DNA of 64,000 nucleotides, from the NCBI RefSeq assembly GCF_025602895.1, contig NW_026516252.1, forward strand, positions 124,001-188,000, read 5' to 3'. Below the pieces are notes generated by a model. That model ran no database searches. It saw only the letters and a program-made list of their open reading frames with translations, and was not told the origin of the DNA. Of the stretch, positions 59,013 through 64,000 are shown in pieces; positions within the stretch are counted from its first letter, which is position 1, and each line of letters begins with the position of its first letter. The DNA comes from Polychytrium aggregatum. Its lineage: Eukaryota > Chytridiomycota > Chytridiomycetes > Polychytriales. The position numbers were made by a program, and so were the translations under genes.

Positions 59013-59244
59013 GTGGAGGCTTAGATCTGGAGCCGTCTCCCCTTCCTCCAGAAGCAAGCGTCGATGGTAAGGAGCATGAGGTAAGTGTCGAACGCATGGC
59101 TATGTGTGGAATGATCAATGTAGTCGGTGGTGGATCGCACTCTGTCAAACCCGCCTCTTCTAAGGGCACATCTGGCTCCCAGGATGTCTTTGACAGAGCT
59201 CCCGATCTCCACACCACCTGCGAACTTGGTCATCTGCTCGAACC

Positions 59245-59660
59245 ATGCTGCCGACACTGATCTCTGCTCCGAGCCTTCTTCGTGCGTCTCGTCGAATTCT
59301 TCGTCTTCTCCCCGTTTTCTCCGCTTCTCTTGTTCTCCCTTCTGGTCGCTCCCTCTCTTGCCAACTTCTCGTCGATTCTGGTGCCTCCGGCAACTTCATC
59401 GACGAGAGCTTTGTTGACCGCTTCTCGGTCCCCCTCGTTTCCAAATCCACTCCCCTCCCTGTCCAAGGTGTCGATGGCCAGCCACTTTCTTCCGGCCCCA
59501 TCACTTTTGAGACGGGAACCCCTCAAGATTGTTCTTGGGGACTACACTCAACACCTTTCCTTTGATGTCATTAAGTCTCCCCACCAACCTGTTATCCTTG
59601 GCTATCCCTGGCTGCAGTCCATCGAACCTAGGTTCCACTGGGCTCGTGGACTCCTTGCCT
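59245..59660 (+). pseudogene. Retrotransposon aspartic protease
   Basis: LLVDSGASGNFIDESF is the aspartic protease active-site loop. The frame breaks near 59510, and the second half (LGDYTQHLSFDVI, HQPVILGYPWLQ) lies in another frame. It would process Gag-Pol. Confidence 0.85.
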
Positions 59661-59999
59661 TCCCCGTCCTGCAAACCACATCCTCAAGGTTGTGGATGCC
59701 TCTTCCCTCCCTTCCGTTTCTTCCGTTTCTCCTTCTCCCCTTCCTCTTGTTGGCGACACACCCAATGTTTTCCCTCGTGCCTCTACCGACACCACTGTGG
59801 TGCTCGCTTCTTCGCCTCGCACCGTTTGTACTCGCGAAGATGATCAGAATAAAGTGATCGCTCAACGTTATTCTGATTGTGTTCCGAGTGAGGTGCCCTG
59901 TTCCTGTGCTGCTCGTCCTGGTCCCTCCGGTCTCGTCTCCGTCCGTCCTGGTCTCCCCGGTCCCGTTGCTCCCAGCCCCGCTCCTGTCCGTGTCCAAGC

Positions 60000-61500
60000 G
60001 ATCAGGTACAAGTCGTTGGAGCAGTCCGTCCTCGACACACAGTCTAGCCCCGACCCCCTGACTGTGTTCCAAGTCCTCGTCCTTCCTGCCACCGATCCGG
60101 ATCCGACGCCCCTCTCGACGTCGATCCCCGAGGAGTACAAGTCGTTTGGCTCAGTCTTCTCGAAGCAGGAAGCCGATTCGTTGCCCCCGCACCGGACGTA
60201 CGACTGCCCGATCGACCTGGAGCCCGGCAAGACCCCAAGTTCGGACCGCTCTACTCCCTGTCAGAGCCCGAACTCAAGGCCCTTCGTGAATACCTCGACG
60301 ACAACCTCGTCAAAGGGTTCATCCGTCCTTCGTCCTCTCCCGCCGGTTTCTCCGATCCTTTTCGTCAAGAAGAAGGACGGCTCTCTGCGTCTCTGCGTGG
60401 ACTATCGCGCATTGAACACGATCACGGTCAAGAATCGTTACCCCTTACCGTTGATCAATGAGATGCTGGACCGAGTCGGGACGCGAAGGTGTTCACGAAG
60501 CTGGACCTCCGCGGGGCCTACAACCTGCTGCGTATCCGCGCAGGCGACGAGTGGAAGACGGCCTTTCGCACTCGTTACGGCCAGTTCGAGTACTTGGTGA
60601 TGCCCTTTGGACTCACCAATGCTCCGGCCACCTTCCAGCACTTCATCAACGATGTCCTTCGTGATGAACTGGACAACTTTGCGATTGCCTACCTTGACGA
60701 CATTTTGATTTACAGCGCTGACCCCACTCAGCATGCAAATCACGTCAAGCAGGTCCTGGCCAAGCTCCAGGCTGCAAAGTTGTACTGCAAGCTGGAGAAG
60801 TGCGAGTTCTCCAAGGACAAGGTCCTCATTCCTCGGCTACGTCATCTCGCCCAAGGGTATCGAGATGGAACGAGCAAAGCTCTCCGCCATTGTCGACTGG
60901 CCCGTCCCCCGCAATGTCTCCGACCTTCGCTCCTTCATTGGGTTCTCGAACTTTTACCGTCGCTTCATTGACGGATATGCCAAGATCGCCGGTCCGCTCA
61001 CGCTCCTGTTCAAGAAGTCCCAGGTCTTCCGCTGGTCCCCCGACGCCCACAAGGCTTTCCAGTCCCTCAAGGAAGCCTTCGTCTCCGAGCCCGTCCTTGC
61101 GCACCCCGACCCATCCAAGCCCTTTGTCGTGGAGTCTGATGCCTCAGACTTTGCGATCGGATGCGTCCTGTCCCAGCGCGGCTCCGATGGCCACCTGCAC
61201 CCGTGCTCCTTCCACTCCCGCACGCTCATGGATGCTGAACGCAACTACAGCATCTATGAGAAGGAGCTCTTGGCCATCAAGGAGGCTTTCGAGGTCTGGC
61301 GACACTACCTCGAAGGTGCCCAACACCCAGTCCAAGTCCTTACCGACCACAAGAACTTGGAATACCTGGCGTCGGCCCGCATCCTCAACCAGCGACACGC
61401 CCGGTGGTCGCAGTTCCTGTCTCGGTTCGACCTCCGGATCCAGTACCTCCCCGGTCCAAAGAACGGCAAGGCCGACGCTCTCTCCCGCCGCCCGGACTAC
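60000..61500 (+). pseudogene. Retrotransposon reverse transcriptase and RNase H
   Basis: RT motifs across several frames: [46 protein letters not shown] and the catalytic YLDDILIYS. The thumb region then leads to RNase [40 protein letters not shown]. Frame breaks near 60235, 60345, 60480 and 60830 stop any single full polyprotein. Confidence 0.9.
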
Positions 61501-61559
61501 GTCCCTCCGTCCGCACCTGTGTCCAAGGAGCCTCCCCGTTGCTGCCACCTTCGTCGTTC

Positions 61560-62640
61560 GCCTGTGCCGTCCGTCGCTCCTCGGATGCAAGTTCCACTCG
61601 CCCTGTGGACTTGCTCAAGCTCATTGCCGAGGAGCAACCCAAGGACCCGTCCCTGGACCAGCTCCGCAACGATCCCAAGTATGTCCTGAAGGATGGTCTC
61701 CTCACCTTCATGGACAAGATCGTTGTGCCCGAGTCGTGTCGAGTCCCCGTCCTCAAGTCATGCCACGATCCTGTCGCTGTTGGACATCCTGGCATTCGGC
61801 GGACTCGGGCACTGATCTCGAGGCAGTTCTGGTGGCCCTCAATCCGCAAGGATGTCCAGGCTTATGTCTCGACGTGCGACACTTGTGCACGCTCGAAAGT
61901 CCCTCGACATAAGCCGTTTGGATACTTGCAGCCCCTCCCGACGGCATCGCGACCCTGGTCTCTGGTGACGATGGACTTTATCACCGACCTCCCCGAGTCC
62001 AACGGCAAGACTTGCATCTTTGTCGTCGTCGATAGCCTGACCAAGATGGCCCACTTCCTTCCCTGTCGGTCCCTCCCAAGTGCCGAGGAAAACAGCGTCG
62101 CTGTTCCTCGACAACATCTTCCGTCTCCACGGTCTCCCGGACAACATCGTCTCGGACCGAGGAAGCCAGTTCACCTCGCGGTTCTGGCAGGCCCTGTGCT
62201 CAGAACTCGGCATCAAGACCAGTCTGTCCACGGCGTTCCACCCCCAAACCGATGGACAGACTGAGCGGGTCAACCAAGTCATCAACCAGCATCTCCGCTG
62301 CTACACCTCGTACCAGCAGGATGACTGGGCGATGCTGCTCCCGCTCGCCGAGTTCTCATACAACAACCTCGAGCACACCTCGACCAAGGCCTCCCCGTTC
62401 CTGGCGACTTACGGCTTCAACCCTCGATTCGAGTCTCCGGTCCTTCCTTCCAGCCTCGATGTCCCCTCCGCGACCGACCGAGTCGAACACCTTCAGCACA
62501 ACTTGGCGTTGCTGAAGGAGAACCTCGAGAAGGCCAAGGCGGACTACAAGCGCTTTGCGGATGCCCACAAGTCCGACGCTCCCAAGTTCGCTCCTGGCGA
62601 TCAAGTCTGGGTCCTAAACACGCAACATCAAGACCACCCG
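61560..62640 (+). pseudogene. Retrotransposon integrase
   Basis: An HHCC zinc domain (HDPVAVGHPGIRRT, then CDTCARSK) is followed by the catalytic core: SLVTMDFITDLP (Asp), NIVSDRGSQFTS (Asp), HPQTDGQTERVNQ (Glu). Frame breaks occur near 62085 and 62620. Confidence 0.9.
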
Positions 62641-63010
62641 TCCAAGCAAGAAGTTGGACTACCAGCGCATCGGACCCTACAAGATCGTCGAAGCCATCGG
62701 TTCCCTCGCCTTCCGCCTCGACCTTCCCAAGGATCTCAAGATCCATCCGGTGTTCCATGTCTCCCTCCTCGAGCCCCACAAGTCGAACACCCTCCCCGGC
62801 CGCATCCAAGACCCTCCTCCGCCAGTCCGCGTCGACGACCACTTGGAGTATGAAGTCCAGGAGATCCTCGACTCCAAGCTGGTCCGCGGTAAGTTGAGCT
62901 ATTTCGTTGATTGGAAGGGCTACTCGGACTGATCATCGCAGCTGGGAGCCCGCCAACTACGTTAACGCTCCCGACAAGATAGCCGACTTCCACCGCCGGT
63001 ACCCGACAAG
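62640..63010 (+). pseudogene. Integrase C-terminal chromodomain
   Basis: GPYKIVEAIGSLAFRLDLP and HPVFHVSLLEPHK (GPY/F-type region) lead to EYEVQEILDSKLVRGKLSYF and VDWKGYSD. WEPANYVN follows in a neighbouring frame. This is a chromodomain with aromatic residues typical of methyl-lysine readers; in chromoviruses it directs insertion to marked chromatin. Confidence 0.85.
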
Positions 63011-63031
63011 CCTGACTTATTGTATCGCAGG

Positions 63032-63058
63032 AGTGGCCGTAGTTTGGGGAGGGGATGA
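63032..63058 (+). promoter_or_regulatory. Polypurine tract
   Basis: The purine-rich GGGGAGGGGATGA directly before the 3' LTR is the expected plus-strand primer. Confidence 0.7.
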
Positions 63059-63442
63059 TGTGATGATCATGCACGTTGGGAACACGTGTGGACTGCTGCG
63101 CGTGATGCACCGTGAGTCATGTTTGTTTGTCTTGGCGTGTATTCCCTGATTGGCTGGCGCCGATGACTCTTACTTCGCCTCCGACGCGCTGTGCTTCGCC
63201 CCTCTCTCTAGGCATGCTCCGCCTCCCTCGCACCCCATCTCGTCCATCGTTTGTCGCTCACCCCTCTCGCCCACTTTCGCCCTTCGGTTTCCCTCTTGGC
63301 TATAAAGCCCCTCCTTTCTTGCACCCATTTGTATCTGCAGTTCGAACAACACTTGTTGTTATCTGATAAGTCGTAATATAGCTTATCGTTGTTCGCCAAG
63401 GCACCTGGTCGTCCAGTGTCGTTGCTTGTCGTGGTCCTCACA
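63059..63442 (+). repeat. 3' LTR
   Basis: Near-identical to 57523-57907. Differences are mainly single-base indels (for example in CCCCC/CCCC, TTTT/TTT and AAG/AAGG runs). Confidence 0.93.
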
Positions 63443-63447
63443 CGAGG
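63443..63447 (+). repeat. Target-site duplication, right copy
   Basis: CGAGG. The host frame resumes directly after it with GAGACTCCCGCC-type repeat sequence. Confidence 0.92.
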
Positions 63448-64000
63448 AGACTCCCGCCCCCGCCCCTGTCTCGGAGGAGACTGTCGTTGTCGAGACCACC
63501 GAGACCGTTGAGGTTGTCGAGGAGGCCGTTGACGTTCCCGAGCAACGCGAGGTCGTTGAAGACGTGACCGCCTCTGTCGAGGTTACCGAAGTCGTCGAGG
63601 AGACCGTTGTCCCCACCACCGAGACTACCGAGGCCACCACTACCACCACCACCACCACTACCACCGAAGTTGTCGAGGTCGCTGCCCCCGTCACCGAGAC
63701 CACCACCACCACCACCACCGAGACTGTTGAGGTGACCGAGACTACCGAGGTCTATGAGTACGAAGAAGAGGAGGAAGTGACCACCATCACCACCACCATT
63801 ACTCACGTCGATGGCTCTGTCCAAGTCATTGTCAAGACCATCACTCGCATTGTCCGCTACTACCCCGACGGCCGTGAGGAGCTTGTCTCTGAGGCCACCG
63901 AGTCCAAGGATTCGGTCACTGGCGAGGCCTACGTTCCTCAAGAAGGCGATGTCGAGCAAACCACCACCACCACCGTCACCGAGACCACTGAGGAGGCCAC

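Larger units (their letters stand above)
57523..63442 (+). mobile_element. Ty3/gypsy chromodomain LTR retrotransposon, Tf1-like self-priming
   Basis: 5,920 bp with LTRs at 57523-57907 (385 bp) and 63059-63442 (384 bp), TG...CA ends and a 5-bp target duplication. The order gag, protease, reverse transcriptase, RNase H, integrase, chromodomain defines a chromovirus. Internal frames are broken at several points (about 58630, 59510, 60235, 60345, 60480, 60830, 61540, 62085, 62620), and the LTR copies differ mostly by homopolymer-type indels. So it is either a recent copy with sequencing errors or a decayed one. Confidence 0.95.
51568..64000 (+). pseudogene. PH-domain repeat protein gene interrupted by a retrotransposon
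   Basis: Coding exons: 51568-52267, 52471-52679, 52790-53310 and 53414 onward (phases close). N-terminal residues ~65-225 form a PH domain (EEGWLSKLGFLGL, RRFYKL, LINLRDIVEVFP, FTFSADTPTETKAWISTLN), similar to fungal Meu6-like proteins. Then come Thr-rich and Glu/Val-rich (TVETVE) tracts. At least five ~65-aa modules are visible before the insertion, each with a DG.V..I.KTI.RI.R.Y.DG..E.VSE.TE..D..TGE.Y pattern, plus basic amphipathic segments such as GLFSLFRSKGSK, FGLFGLNRKK and KRFGLFETI. Copies of a 1,191-bp repeat begin at 54774. The reading frame is cut at 57522 by an LTR element that contributes Val then TGA; the same frame resumes after 63442 and leaves the window. Probably a lipid-binding scaffold at a membrane or cortex (inference). 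The call assumes the insertion is real in this allele. Confidence 0.8.

Noticed and set aside
59692-60000. Separate gene inside the retrotransposon between protease and reverse transcriptase
   Set aside because: It is the pol linker in shifted frames, Ser/Pro/Val-rich with no independent start or motif.

Overview
The window looks like nuclear DNA of a zoosporic, chytrid-like fungus. Genes are GC-rich and mostly split by many short GT-AG introns, and the recognisable products are fungal or eukaryotic housekeeping proteins. A CEP162-like centriole protein suggests a lineage that still builds a flagellum. The species assignment is inference. Exon structures were built by hand from reading-frame continuity, splice signals and family conservation; where exon lengths sum to a clean frame I say so.

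Layout. 1-836 (-): 5' end of an ABCC/MRP-type ABC transporter. 1649-3032 (-): secreted HELVE-motif protein with a CBM19-like tail. 6033-9256 (+): E2 ubiquitin-conjugating domain fused to a long uncharacterised region. 9671-10901 (-): ATP23 inner-membrane protease. 11966-12643 (+): orphan protein with a second copy at 37655-38392 (-). 13390-17072: DNA transposon with 13-bp inverted ends carrying a broken IS630/Tc1-like transposase and an intact Fanzor (eukaryotic TnpB-like RNA-guided nuclease family). 17185-21244 (+): AFG2B/SPATA5L1-like double AAA ATPase. 22953-23672 (+): PHO80-like cyclin. 24351-29238 (+): CEP162-like coiled-coil protein. 29670-31458 (-): ribonucleotide reductase R2-like protein that has lost nearly all metal ligands and the radical tyrosine. 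About 32359-34021 (+): ING-family PHD protein. 34667-36551 (+): Rab8/Sec4 GTPase. 41097-42375 (-): GT32/OCH1-like glycosyltransferase. 43417-47782 (-): BRO1/ALIX. 51568-64000 (+): PH-domain protein with a new-looking repeat module and 1,191-bp tandem repeats, interrupted by a 5.9-kb chromodomain LTR retrotransposon (57523-63442).

Most genes are independent housekeeping loci, with no cluster logic. The accessory biology lies in two mobile elements: the transposase-plus-Fanzor transposon, and a Tf1-like retrotransposon whose primer site is an exact 11-base complement of its predicted RNA 5' end. The retrotransposon sits in a 5-bp target duplication inside the repeat-protein gene and introduces a stop codon. 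The strongest non-mobile oddities are the metal-ligand-less R2 protein, the repeat family of the PH protein, and the paralogous orphan pair.
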